A stretch of 42,067 bases of DNA, from the NCBI GenBank assembly GCA_018660505.1, contig JABJKE010000040.1, positions 1 through 42,067 on the forward strand, given 5' to 3'. Positions within the stretch are counted from its first letter, which is position 1; each line of letters begins with the position of its first letter. Positions 34,408 through 42,067 of the stretch are shown here, piece after piece. The stretch is from Rhodobiaceae bacterium (GTDB taxonomy: Bacteria > Pseudomonadota > Alphaproteobacteria > RS24). Made by a program: the position numbers and the translations under genes. The notes beneath the pieces were generated by a model that was given only the letters and a program-made list of their open reading frames with translations, searched no databases and was not told where the DNA came from.

Positions 34408-35226
34408 CTATTCGCCTTGCTGGTTTTTCGCGTCTTTTAAGTCGTCAAACGCAGACATGCCGATGGTGTTATAGCCCATGTCGACATAATGAATTTCGCC
34501 CGATACGCCTTCCGACATATCGGATAACAGATAAACCGCCGAGCGGCCGACTTGTTCTTGCGTCACATTGCGGCGCATCGGCGCGTTGGCTTCGTTCCAT
34601 TTCAGCATCTCGCGGAAATCGCCAATGCCGGCTGCCGCCAAAGTGCGAATGGGGCCCGCCGAAATAGAGTTGACGCGAATGCCCTTGGGGCCCAAATCAG
34701 ACGCCAAATAACGCACCGAGGCCTCCAGCGCCGCTTTGGCTACGCCCATGACATTGTAATGCGGGATAACTTTGGCCGCGCCATAATAAGATAGCGTGAG
34801 CATCGCCCCGCCTTCTTCCATCAGTTTCTCGGCGCGGCAGGCCACGGCGGTGAAACTATAGCAGCTAATGTTCAGCGCTTTATCAAAGGCTTGCGAGGAC
34901 GTGTCGACATAGCGACCCATCAGTTCTTCTTTGCCCGCAAAGGCAATGGCATGGACGACGAAATCTAATTTGCCCCATTTGGCTTCCAGCTTTTCGAATA
35001 AAGCATCGAGGCTCGCCTCATCGGTGACATCGCAGGGCTCGATGAAATCAGAGCCGACGCTCTCGGCCAGAGGTTGCACCCGGCGTTGCAAAACCTCGCC
35101 CTGATAGGTGAAGGCCAATTCGGCACCTGCATCGGCGCAAGCTTGGGCGATGCCCCAGGCGATGGAGTTTTTATTGGCGACGCCCATAATAAGGCCGCGT
35201 TTTCCTTGCATTAGTTTTTCGCTCAT
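34408..35226 (-). CDS. fabI: Enoyl-[acyl-carrier-protein] reductase FabI, with Ala at the Gly93 site
   Basis: This 272-residue NADH-dependent reductase completes each fatty-acid elongation round. The FabI pattern Tyr 147 (SYYG) and catalytic Tyr 157 with Lys 164 (YNVMGVAK) is intact, as is [13 protein letters not shown]. Residue 95, in HAIAFAG, aligns with E. coli Gly93 in HSIGFAP; here it is Ala (codon GCC, 34942-34944). Changes at Gly93, including to Ala, Ser and Val, are known to lower triclosan binding. It heads the minus-strand run into aroC. Confidence 0.96.
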   Translation of the reverse strand: MSEKLMQGKRGLIMGVANKNSIAWGIAQACADAGAELAFTYQGEVLQRRVQPLAESVGSDFIEPCDVTDEASLDALFEKLEAKWGKLDFVVHAIAFAGKEELMGRYVDTSSQAFDKALNISCYSFTAVACRAEKLMEEGGAMLTLSYYGAAKVIPHYNVMGVAKAALEASVRYLASDLGPKGIRVNSISAGPIRTLAAAGIGDFREMLKWNEANAPMRRNVTQEQVGRSAVYLLSDMSEGVSGEIHYVDMGYNTIGMSAFDDLKDAKNQQGE

Positions 35227-35323
35227 CGTGCTCTCACTGCATTGATTAAGATGCCCTATCTATAAACTGCCCCGTCGCAAAAGCCTAGAGCGCGGCAGAT
35301 ATTTTCCGCGCCGCCCTTGGTGC

Positions 35324-35806
35324 TTATGGGTTGTGCGGGATAACCCGCATTTTCATCTGCCGTAAATAATCGATGGCCGGGCGATAGCCGCCTGCTGCGG
35401 CGCGCTCTAGCCAGAAAAAACCTTGCTTGCCATCATAGGCTAATTTGTCTGGGCGCGGTTTGCCATCAGCCATGCCGGTGAGATACATCATGGCTAAATT
35501 CATTTGCGCGGGCGCGAAATCTAGCCGCGCGGCTTGGTAATAATAATCGCGCGCTTTGGCGGCGCTTTGTTTCACGCCCAAGCCTTTTCGGTATAAATGC
35601 CCCAGGTTGCGCATGGCGGCGGGGTCGGCTTGTTTGGCCAAAACCGTCCATTTCTGGCGCGCGGTTTTATAGTCGCCCGCATCATAGGCGGCGGTGGCGG
35701 CGATGAAAACCTGGCCTCGCTGCTGCCCATTAAGCGGCACCGTGCAGGCCGTGAGCGCGGCGCTGCTGAGGGTTAAAAATATCAGTAATTTGCAAGCGTG
35801 AGACAT
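35324..35806 (-). CDS. Sel1-repeat lipoprotein
   Basis: This 160-residue protein has a lipoprotein signal peptide with lipobox LTAC (Cys 21). The mature part contains Sel1-like helical repeats, for example AMRNLGHLYRKGLGV and PAQMNLAMMYLTGM, giving a short solenoid that usually mediates protein contacts at the membrane. The function is unknown. It is divergent from pdxH, with 42 bases between starts. Confidence 0.85.
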   Translation of the reverse strand: MSHACKLLIFLTLSSAALTACTVPLNGQQRGQVFIAATAAYDAGDYKTARQKWTVLAKQADPAAMRNLGHLYRKGLGVKQSAAKARDYYYQAARLDFAPAQMNLAMMYLTGMADGKPRPDKLAYDGKQGFFWLERAAAGGYRPAIDYLRQMKMRVIPHNP

Positions 35807-35848
35807 GCAGCTATATATAATTCATCCCAAGCGATAAAGGAACGCCCC

Positions 35849-36475
35849 ATGAGCCATGCGCGTATTTTTGATATCTCAGATGCCAGCCAATTGCCCAGCC
35901 AGCCCATCGACATTTTCGACGATTGGCTGAACGAAGCTGCGGCCAGCGAGCCGAATGACCCAAATGCCATGTCTTTGGCCAGCGTGTCGGACGAGGGGAT
36001 GCCGAATGTGCGGATGGTTTTGCTGAAAGACCATGATGCGCGCGGGCTGGTGTTTTATACAAATCTAGAAAGCCAAAAGGGCGACGAGCTAAGCCAAGCG
36101 CCAAAAGCCGCCTTATGTTTTCATTGGAAGAGCCTGCACAGGCAAGTGCGTGTGCAAGGTTTGGTCTCCGCCGTAGACGACGCCGAGGCCGATGCTTATT
36201 TTAACTCGCGGGGGCGCCAAAGCCGCCTTGGCGCTTGGGCCTCGGTTCAATCGCGCCCCTTGGCCTCGCGGGCTGAGTTGGAAGCAGCCTATGCGGAGAT
36301 GGATGCGAAATATCCGGGCGATTCTATTCCGCGCCCGCCGCATTGGTCGGGTCGGCGGGTGATGCCGTTGCGATTTGAGTTTTGGCAAGATGGCGCGCAT
36401 CGTTTGCACGACCGTTTGGTCTATAGCCGCAGCAGCGAAGCGGCGGCGTGGACGACGCAGAGGCTTTATCCTTAA
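35849..36475 (+). CDS. pdxH: Pyridoxamine 5'-phosphate oxidase
   Basis: This 208-residue FMN enzyme oxidises pyridoxine- or pyridoxamine-phosphate to pyridoxal 5'-phosphate. FMN and substrate motifs are present: NVRMVLLKDHDARGLVFYTN, RQVRVQG, SRGRQSRLGAWAS and the C-terminal RLHDRLVYSR. The start at 35849 follows AAAGGAACGCCCC; the upstream in-frame reading overlaps the divergent lipoprotein gene. Near fabI and aroC, as in many alphaproteobacteria. Confidence 0.95.
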   Translation: MSHARIFDISDASQLPSQPIDIFDDWLNEAAASEPNDPNAMSLASVSDEGMPNVRMVLLKDHDARGLVFYTNLESQKGDELSQAPKAALCFHWKSLHRQVRVQGLVSAVDDAEADAYFNSRGRQSRLGAWASVQSRPLASRAELEAAYAEMDAKYPGDSIPRPPHWSGRRVMPLRFEFWQDGAHRLHDRLVYSRSSEAAAWTTQRLYP

Positions 36476-36553
36476 AGGTGGCTCTACCCTAGCCTTAATC
36501 CTAGCTCTAGCTTTACCCATAGAACCGCAAGGCCGGATGAGGTAAGATAGGCC

Positions 36554-37498
36554 ATGAGCCATAATCACGACCCCCATCAAAGCCTGCATCATGACCCTTT
36601 GGGTCTGGAGCCGGGAAAGCGCGTGCAGGGCACGGCGCTTTTGGCGATTTTAGTCGCCAGTGTGATGATTGTGCTGAAAGGCGGCGCTTGGGTGCTAACG
36701 GGCTCCGTGGCTTTATTGGGCTCTTTTCTCGACTCGATTATGGACCTTTCGCTTTCGGTGATGAATTTTTTCGCCATCCGCCACGCGCAAACCCCGGCCG
36801 ATGAAGAACATCGGTTTGGCCACGGCAAAGCCGAAGCCTTGGCCGCTTTAGCCCAAGGCGCCATGTTATCTTTGGCGGCTTTGTTTTTGGTGTTTGAGGC
36901 CGTGCAGGCGTTTCGCGCCCCGCAGGTTTTAAACGAGACGACCATTGGCATTATCGTCATTGGCATTTCTATTGTGCTGACCTTTGGGCTGGTGGTGGTG
37001 CAACGCCGCGTCGCTAAAGCAACCCATTCCGTCGCCATTCATGCCGATAGCGCCCATTACGCGGGCGACCTTTATATGAATATGGGGGTGCTGGGCGCGC
37101 TGGTTTTATCGGGCCCTCTGGGCTTTGTTTATGCCGATCCCGTGTTGGGGATTTTTGTCGCTGGACTTTTGGCCAAAAGCGCTTGGCAAGTGTTTGCCGC
37201 CGCCGCCGACCAGCTGATGGACAGCGAGCTGGAAGATGTGACGCGCGAGAAAATCAAACAAATCATTCTCTCGCACCCGGATGTTTTGGGCTTGCATGAT
37301 TTGCGCACCCGCCGGGCTGGCTTGTCGAGTTTTATCCAATGCCATATCGAGCTGGAAGGTTCGATGACGCTGCATCAAGCGCATAGGATTTCCGATAAAG
37401 TGGAAGCCATGGTGATGCAGGCGTTTCCAGAGGCCGAAGTCTTGGTGCATCAAGACCCCGAGGGCCATGAAGAACTTACCGAGCTGGAACAGAGCTAG
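36554..37498 (+). CDS. fieF: Cation diffusion facilitator, FieF/YiiP type
   Basis: This 314-residue inner-membrane metal/H+ antiporter exports divalent metals such as Zn2+, Cd2+ or Fe2+. The transport site pattern matches E. coli YiiP: Asp 60 and Asp 64 in helix 2 (DSIMD) and His 168 and Asp 172 in helix 5 (HYAGD). The loop RFGHGKAEALAALAQ and the C-terminal cytoplasmic domain with HDLRTRRAG and VLVHQDPEGH are conserved. A His-rich N-terminus (MSHNHDPHQSLHHD) may bind metal. Six helices are expected. Confidence 0.93.
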   Translation: MSHNHDPHQSLHHDPLGLEPGKRVQGTALLAILVASVMIVLKGGAWVLTGSVALLGSFLDSIMDLSLSVMNFFAIRHAQTPADEEHRFGHGKAEALAALAQGAMLSLAALFLVFEAVQAFRAPQVLNETTIGIIVIGISIVLTFGLVVVQRRVAKATHSVAIHADSAHYAGDLYMNMGVLGALVLSGPLGFVYADPVLGIFVAGLLAKSAWQVFAAAADQLMDSELEDVTREKIKQIILSHPDVLGLHDLRTRRAGLSSFIQCHIELEGSMTLHQAHRISDKVEAMVMQAFPEAEVLVHQDPEGHEELTELEQS

Positions 37499-37503
37499 GG
37501 TTT

Positions 37504-38958
37504 TTACGCAAAATCGCGCGGCGCTTGAAAGCCATAACCCGCTTGCTCCAGCAAGCGCGCTACGCCGATGGGGGTTTTATCTTCATAGGCCGGGCCAATG
37601 ATTTGCATCCCCATAGGTAAGCCAGAGCTATGGGGCGGCAAGGGCACGCTGGTGGCGGGCAGATTGCACACCGTGGCAACACCCGGCCAGACGATGTTTT
37701 CCATATAGCCGCGCGTCTCGCCATTGACCGAAAAGGGCCGCGCGTAAACATTTGGCTCTTGCATATGAGGCATGGCCGGGGTGGGCGAGACGGGGCATAG
37801 CAAAACGTCGACTTGTTGGAAATAGGCCTGCCATTTGGCCGCCAATTGCGCCCGATGCTCGTCCCACATCAGCCAATCTTTGTGCAACAGCCGAATGCCG
37901 CGGGCTTGCAAAGTGGCATAAGACATATCGTCGTCGCTGGCCGCATCGACGGTTTTTTGCATCCGCTGATGAATGCTGTCAGAAAACCCACGCCCCATGA
38001 TGGGGTTTAGCAAAAGCGCATAAATTTGGGTGTTCCAGGCCAAATCAAAATCGGGTTTTACCGGTTTCACCTCGGCGCCCAAGGTCTCGAGGGTTTTGCC
38101 TGCGGCCTCAATGGCGGCGGCAATTTCTGTATCGACCGCGCAGAACGCATCATCGGCCCAAATGCCGACGCGCAAGCCTTGGGCGGTTTCAAATCTTGGG
38201 CCTTGCAAGGCGATTTGCATGGCTTGCGCCATGGGGCCATGGGTGCCCAGCGTGGCATCGAACAGGGTTTCTAAATCATCTACGGTTTTGGCCAATGGGC
38301 CGACGACGGCTAAATCGCCCTCGGCCAGCGCGCCATGCACGGGCGGCACATGGCCGATTTGGGGCACCAGCCCATGCGTTGGTTTATGGCCAAACAGGCC
38401 GCAATAATGCGCCGGAACGCGGATGGAGCCGCCGATATCGCTGCCGTATTCCATGGGCGTCAGCCCCGCCGCCAAAGCCGCCGCCGCGCCACCCGATGAG
38501 CCGCCGGGCGTATGCTCTAAATGATATGGATTGTTGCTGGTGCCATGCACGGCGTTGAAACTTTGCCAATCGCTGCAAAAAATCGGCGTATTGGTTTTGC
38601 CGATGATAATGGCGCCAGCGTGGCGCAACCGCTCGACGACGAGGCTGCTTTGGGTGGAAACTTTGCCAGCAAAATTGGGCGCGCCGACGTCGCAGGTTAC
38701 CCCTTCCACTTCAAACGCATCTTTAATGGTCATGGGCACGCCGTGCAGAACCTGCAAGGGCTCGCCGCGCGCTTGTTTTGCGTCGGCTTGTTGGGCTTCC
38801 GCGCGGGCTTCGTCAAAGCGCGTGGCGACCACGGCATTGAGGGTTGGATTATGGGTTTCTATGCGGGCGATGAAGAAATCAAGCGCTTCTACAGCCGATA
38901 GTTTTTTGGTTTTTATTTGCTTCGAAATGTCTTGTGCAGAAAGCTTGTTTAAACTCAT
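37504..38958 (-). CDS. Amidase signature family hydrolase
   Basis: This 484-residue amidase has the Ser-cisSer-Lys triad: Lys 79 (TIKDAF), Ser 154 in GGSSGG, and nucleophile Ser 178 in GSDIGGSIRVPA. The spacing of 24 residues between the two serines matches fatty-acid amide hydrolase and related enzymes. The C-terminal domain (WPGVATVCNLPATSVPL) is also typical. It could be GatA-like in fold but lacks gatB or gatC beside it, so a catabolic or detoxifying amidase is more likely. It is divergent from the acyl-CoA ligase. Confidence 0.9.
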   Translation of the reverse strand: MSLNKLSAQDISKQIKTKKLSAVEALDFFIARIETHNPTLNAVVATRFDEARAEAQQADAKQARGEPLQVLHGVPMTIKDAFEVEGVTCDVGAPNFAGKVSTQSSLVVERLRHAGAIIIGKTNTPIFCSDWQSFNAVHGTSNNPYHLEHTPGGSSGGAAAALAAGLTPMEYGSDIGGSIRVPAHYCGLFGHKPTHGLVPQIGHVPPVHGALAEGDLAVVGPLAKTVDDLETLFDATLGTHGPMAQAMQIALQGPRFETAQGLRVGIWADDAFCAVDTEIAAAIEAAGKTLETLGAEVKPVKPDFDLAWNTQIYALLLNPIMGRGFSDSIHQRMQKTVDAASDDDMSYATLQARGIRLLHKDWLMWDEHRAQLAAKWQAYFQQVDVLLCPVSPTPAMPHMQEPNVYARPFSVNGETRGYMENIVWPGVATVCNLPATSVPLPPHSSGLPMGMQIIGPAYEDKTPIGVARLLEQAGYGFQAPRDFA

Positions 38959-39050
38959 TTTTATATCTCCATCCTATAGACATATGCGCCCAGTTTGGGC
39001 ACTCTACGGCCCAATGAACAACGTCTGAGGAAGACGATAAGGAGGAATTT

Positions 39051-40694
39051 ATGTTCGGTCAAATGCAAGATGTACCCCTGTTGATGAACCGTATTTTGGA
39101 CCATGCCATGATCAACCATGGCGAGCGCGAGATTGTCTCGCGTTTGGTCGAAGGCAATATCCACCGCGAAACTTATGCCGATGCGCATTTGCGCGCCCGC
39201 AAATTGAGCCAAGCCTTGCAAGGTCTTGGCATGGGGCAGGGCGATGTGATTGCCACGCTGGCTTGGAACACCCACCGCCATATCGAAGCTTGGTATGGCA
39301 TCACCGGTATTGGCGGTATCTACCACACGCTGAACCCGCGTCTGTTCCCCGAGCAATTGGTCTATATTATCAACCATGCGGAAGATAAATTAATCTTCAC
39401 GGATTTGACTTTCGTGCCGATTTTGGAAGCCATTCAAGACCAGCTGACGCATGTAAAAGGCATCATCATCCTAACCGATGCGGCGCATATGCCAGACACC
39501 AGCCTCACCAATGCTCATTGCTATGAAGAGCTTATCGATAGCCAAAACGGCGATTTCAATTGGGTGGAAGTCGATGAGCGCGCGCCTTGCGGCATGTGCT
39601 ACACCTCTGGCACCACGGGCAATCCGAAAGGCGTTTGCTATACGCACCGCTCGAATGTCCTGCACACATTGGTCGGCAATTCAGCTGATGTGATGGGGCT
39701 GAAAAGCACCGATTCCATTATGCCCGTTGTGCCCATGTTCCACGCCAATGCTTGGGGCTTGGCCTTGAGCGCGCCTGCTGCGGGCTCGAAAATTGTGAAC
39801 CCGGGCCCGAATATGGACGGCGAGAGCATTTATCAATTGCTGACCGAAGAAGCCGTGACCTTTACCGCCGCCGTGCCAACCGTTTGGTTGATGCTGCTGC
39901 AACATATGGAAGCCAATGACCTTAAATTGCCGGTGCTGAAAGATGTAACCATTGGCGGCTCTGCGGTGCCGCGCGTCATGCTCGAGAAATTTGAGCGCGA
40001 TTACGAAGTCTCGGTGAAACACGCTTGGGGCATGACCGAATTATCGCCTTTGGGCACGATTGCCAGCTTCAAGTCGGGCATGGAAAACATGACTTTCGAC
40101 GAGCAAATGGACATTAAAGTGAAACAAGGCCGAGCGCCTTTCGGTGTGGAAATGAAAATCACCGATGACGACGGCAAGGAATTGCCACGCGATGGCGTAG
40201 CCTTTGGTCACCTGATGGTGCGGGGGCCGTTTATTGTCGGTGAATATATCAAAGGCGATGGCGGCAATATTCTCGATGAGAACGGCTTTTTTGATACCGG
40301 TGATGTGGCGACCATTGACCCGCTCGGCTTTATGCAAATCACCGACCGCGCCAAAGACGTTATCAAATCGGGCGGCGAATGGATTTCGTCTATCGAGATT
40401 GAAAACGTCGCGGTGGCCCATGACAGCGTGATGGAGGCCGCGGTTATCGGTCTGGCGCATCCAAAATGGGATGAACGTCCGCTGCTCGTCATTGTGAAAA
40501 ACGAGGGTGCCGACGTGAGCAAAGAAGAAATTCTGAGCTTCCTCGAAGGCAAAATCGCCAAATGGTGGATGCCAGATGATGTCGCTTTCGTGGATGAAAT
40601 TCCGCATACGGCGACGGGTAAAATTCAAAAACTAACGCTGCGGGCGCAATTTGCCGATTATAAATTGCCAACTGCAGATAGCGCGGCGGAATAG
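39051..40694 (+). CDS. Acyl-CoA synthetase (AlkK/DmdB-like, medium-chain or methylmercaptopropionate type)
   Basis: This 547-residue adenylate-forming enzyme activates a carboxylic acid with ATP and CoA. The phosphate loop [11 protein letters not shown] is at 184-194, GMTELSPLG and [30 protein letters not shown]-type segments follow (short forms GDVAT, DRAKD, GGEWIS), and the catalytic lysine in ATGKIQK is Lys 524. The N-terminus ([10 protein letters not shown]) and [11 protein letters not shown] resemble AlkK and DmdB ligases. Chain length or a DMSP role cannot be settled from sequence. ATG follows AAGGAGGAATTT. It is probably cotranscribed with the DUF1499 gene two bases on. Confidence 0.9.
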   Translation: MFGQMQDVPLLMNRILDHAMINHGEREIVSRLVEGNIHRETYADAHLRARKLSQALQGLGMGQGDVIATLAWNTHRHIEAWYGITGIGGIYHTLNPRLFPEQLVYIINHAEDKLIFTDLTFVPILEAIQDQLTHVKGIIILTDAAHMPDTSLTNAHCYEELIDSQNGDFNWVEVDERAPCGMCYTSGTTGNPKGVCYTHRSNVLHTLVGNSADVMGLKSTDSIMPVVPMFHANAWGLALSAPAAGSKIVNPGPNMDGESIYQLLTEEAVTFTAAVPTVWLMLLQHMEANDLKLPVLKDVTIGGSAVPRVMLEKFERDYEVSVKHAWGMTELSPLGTIASFKSGMENMTFDEQMDIKVKQGRAPFGVEMKITDDDGKELPRDGVAFGHLMVRGPFIVGEYIKGDGGNILDENGFFDTGDVATIDPLGFMQITDRAKDVIKSGGEWISSIEIENVAVAHDSVMEAAVIGLAHPKWDERPLLVIVKNEGADVSKEEILSFLEGKIAKWWMPDDVAFVDEIPHTATGKIQKLTLRAQFADYKLPTADSAAE

Positions 40695-40696
40695 AT

Positions 40697-41422
40697 ATGT
40701 TGGGAATTTCAGTTGCCACTTTAACCACTTGGGGCCTGCGTCTTGCGATTGCCGCGCCCGTCATCGCGCTTGTGCTTTTGGCTTTATTCCGCTTTGGGGT
40801 GATGGATTTCCGTCTGCCTTTATTGGGCGTTGCGCTGGCGGTTTTGCTGGCCATTGTTGCTTTGCTGATGGGCGTTATGGCGCTGATTGGCGGCTATGGC
40901 GGCGATGGCGTCTATACGCAAAAAGCCGTTATCGCTGTGGTCTTGGCCGTGGTGGTGCTTTACGCCCCGCTATCGACACTGCGCAAAGGGGGCAATGTGC
41001 CGCCTATTCATGACATCAGCACAGATTTGGATCATCCGCCTGTGTTTGTGGCCGTGCCTGCGCTGCGGGCGGCCAGCGACAATAGCCTCGAGATAAAGGC
41101 CGAGGTGCAAGCGCAGCAAAAAGCGTTTTACACCGAGCTGGCACCAAAGCGCCTAGGAGGTTTGCCAAGCGATAATTTTGCCAAGGCTTTGGTTGCCGCC
41201 GAGGCGATGGGCTGGGATATTGTGGCGCAAGATGCTTCTGCGGGCACGCTGGAGGCGACGGCCACCACCGCTCTATTCGGCTTTAAAGACGATGTGTCTA
41301 TTCGTTTGAGCGCCGATGCGGGCGCCACGAAAGTGGATATGCGTTCGGTGTCTCGCGTCGGCGTATCTGATTTGGGCGCCAATGCGGCGCGCATCGAAGC
41401 TTATTTTGCCGCTTTAAACTAG
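40697..41422 (+). CDS. DUF1499 domain membrane protein
   Basis: This 241-residue protein has three hydrophobic helices (about 8-30, 36-62, 75-92) followed by a soluble DUF1499 domain that starts PPIHDISTDLDHPP and contains GWDIVAQDASAGTLEATATT and the KVDMRSVSRVGVSDLGANAARI closing motif (given here in shorter parts: VDMRSVSRVG, SDLGANA). The domain function is not known. The start is two bases after the ligase stop, so they share a transcript. Confidence 0.85.
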   Translation: MLGISVATLTTWGLRLAIAAPVIALVLLALFRFGVMDFRLPLLGVALAVLLAIVALLMGVMALIGGYGGDGVYTQKAVIAVVLAVVVLYAPLSTLRKGGNVPPIHDISTDLDHPPVFVAVPALRAASDNSLEIKAEVQAQQKAFYTELAPKRLGGLPSDNFAKALVAAEAMGWDIVAQDASAGTLEATATTALFGFKDDVSIRLSADAGATKVDMRSVSRVGVSDLGANAARIEAYFAALN

Positions 41423-41428
41423 CCCCAA

Positions 41429-42067
41429 TTAGGCAAGCGTAAATTGAGTGTCGAGCGTGGCTCTATCTTGGGGGCCATCGCTCGACACCACGCCGCGCTC
41501 TAGCAAGTCTTGCAAATGCGCCAGCATAGATAGCGCCGCCGCTGGATGCAGCCGTTTGTCGACCGCGGCATAAACCACTTTCACCATTTCGCGAATATCC
41601 GTATCGCCCGCCTCGAGGCGCGCCAGCACTTGGGCTTCTCGGGTCTTGCGATGGGCGATGTAGGCGCGCACAAAATCTTGTGGCTGGTGGATGCAAGTGC
41701 CATGCGTTGGCCAGTAAATTTCATCGTCGCGTGTCAGCAATAAATCGAGAGAGGCCATATAGTCCGACATGCTGCCATCGGGCGGAATGATGACGCTGGT
41801 CGACCAGCCCATCACATGGTCGCCGGTGAACAGTGCTTTTTCTTCGCGAAGCGCATAGCACATATGCCCCGCCATATGACCGGGCGTAAACACGCATTCC
41901 AACGACCAATCGCCGCCTTGAATAATATCGCCATGCGCGACCTCTACATCTGGCGAGAAAGCCTCATCGGCGTCTTCTTCCATTTGCGGGATGTCGCTAT
42001 CGACGGATATGGCTTTGCTTTTGGGCGGCGTGAGGCCGTAAATCGGCGCGCCGGTTTTTTGTTTCAG
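41429..42067 (-). CDS. Metallo-beta-lactamase-fold hydrolase, LACTB2/glyoxalase-II-like (partial)
   Basis: The frame runs off the right edge, so the N-terminus, including the expected HxHxDH metal motif, is missing; 212 codons are present. Visible parts are the third metal histidine in TPGHMAGHMCY, the bridging Asp in FTGDHVMGW, and the last His in WPTHGTCI, followed by a helical/winged region (VKVVYAAVDKRLHPAAALSMLAHL) like that of LACTB2. An internal ATG at 41983 is not the true start, since family sequence continues upstream. It is convergent with the DUF1499 gene. Confidence 0.85.
   Translation of the reverse strand: MKQKTGAPIYGLTPPKSKAISVDSDIPQMEEDADEAFSPDVEVAHGDIIQGGDWSLECVFTPGHMAGHMCYALREEKALFTGDHVMGWSTSVIIPPDGSMSDYMASLDLLLTRDDEIYWPTHGTCIHQPQDFVRAYIAHRKTREAQVLARLEAGDTDIREMVKVVYAAVDKRLHPAAALSMLAHLQDLLERGVVSSDGPQDRATLDTQFTLA

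Noticed and set aside
36476-36553. CTAGC-rich stretch between pdxH and fieF as another repeat array
   Set aside because: The CTAGC copies are short and unevenly spaced; the similarity to the 17289 array is limited to GCTCTACC and is likely chance.

Overview
The window is a gene-dense piece of an alphaproteobacterial chromosome of moderate GC content. The assignment rests on several gene arrangements I recognise: split proton-translocating transhydrogenase genes (pntAA-pntAB-pntB) behind a tiny aa3-type cytochrome oxidase subunit IV gene; rpsU divergent from a COQ9-family gene; purE-purK; a TrcR/DUF1013 gene; DUF1192 next to rpmE; a phosphatidylcholine synthase of the one-step type; and fabI-aroC with pdxH nearby. 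The exact lineage cannot be fixed from sequence alone. I see no rRNA, tRNA, insertion sequence, prophage or CRISPR. No stretch longer than 300 bases lacks a gene.

Layout. 1-9.3 kb: an AGCS amino-acid/sodium symporter, cold-shock protein, YghU-type glutathione transferase, a three-gene minus-strand operon (stand-alone biotin carrier, atypical carboxyltransferase, MDR oxidoreductase), a MipA/OmpV outer-membrane protein and the LPS exporter LptD. 9.4-17.3 kb: a sugar-nucleotide and envelope block holding a UDP-sugar 6-dehydrogenase, a WecA/TagO-type polyprenyl-phosphate sugar transferase, gmd-fcl for GDP-L-fucose, a second divergent gmd-like gene translationally coupled to phosphatidylcholine synthase, and an MFS transporter. 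17.3-24 kb: two alpha/beta hydrolases around rpmJ, an N-formylglutamate amidohydrolase family gene, oxidase subunit IV, the pnt operon and rpsU. 24-31 kb: COQ9, purK, purE, TrcR, quinone oxidoreductase, DUF1192, rpmE and an MsbA-like ABC exporter. 31-42 kb: a minus-strand run fabI-aroC-thiE-efp-suhB, a Sel1 lipoprotein, pdxH, a FieF-type metal exporter, an amidase, an acyl-CoA ligase with a DUF1499 gene, and the C-terminal part of a metallo-beta-lactamase-fold hydrolase cut by the window end.

Most of the window is housekeeping. The points that stand out are: (i) a SuhB with Gly in place of the second metal-binding Asp; (ii) a FabI with Ala at the position of E. coli Gly93, the triclosan-resistance site; (iii) a biotin carrier plus divergent carboxyltransferase operon with no biotin carboxylase beside it; (iv) a histone-H1-like Lys/Ala tail on PntAA and a possible two-state hairpin before it; (v) two divergent gmd paralogs separated by three perfect or near-perfect 19-bp repeats; and (vi) a recurring pattern of short tandem duplications, each of a different sequence, in at least five intergenic gaps. 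I did not find a clear new defence or mobile system.
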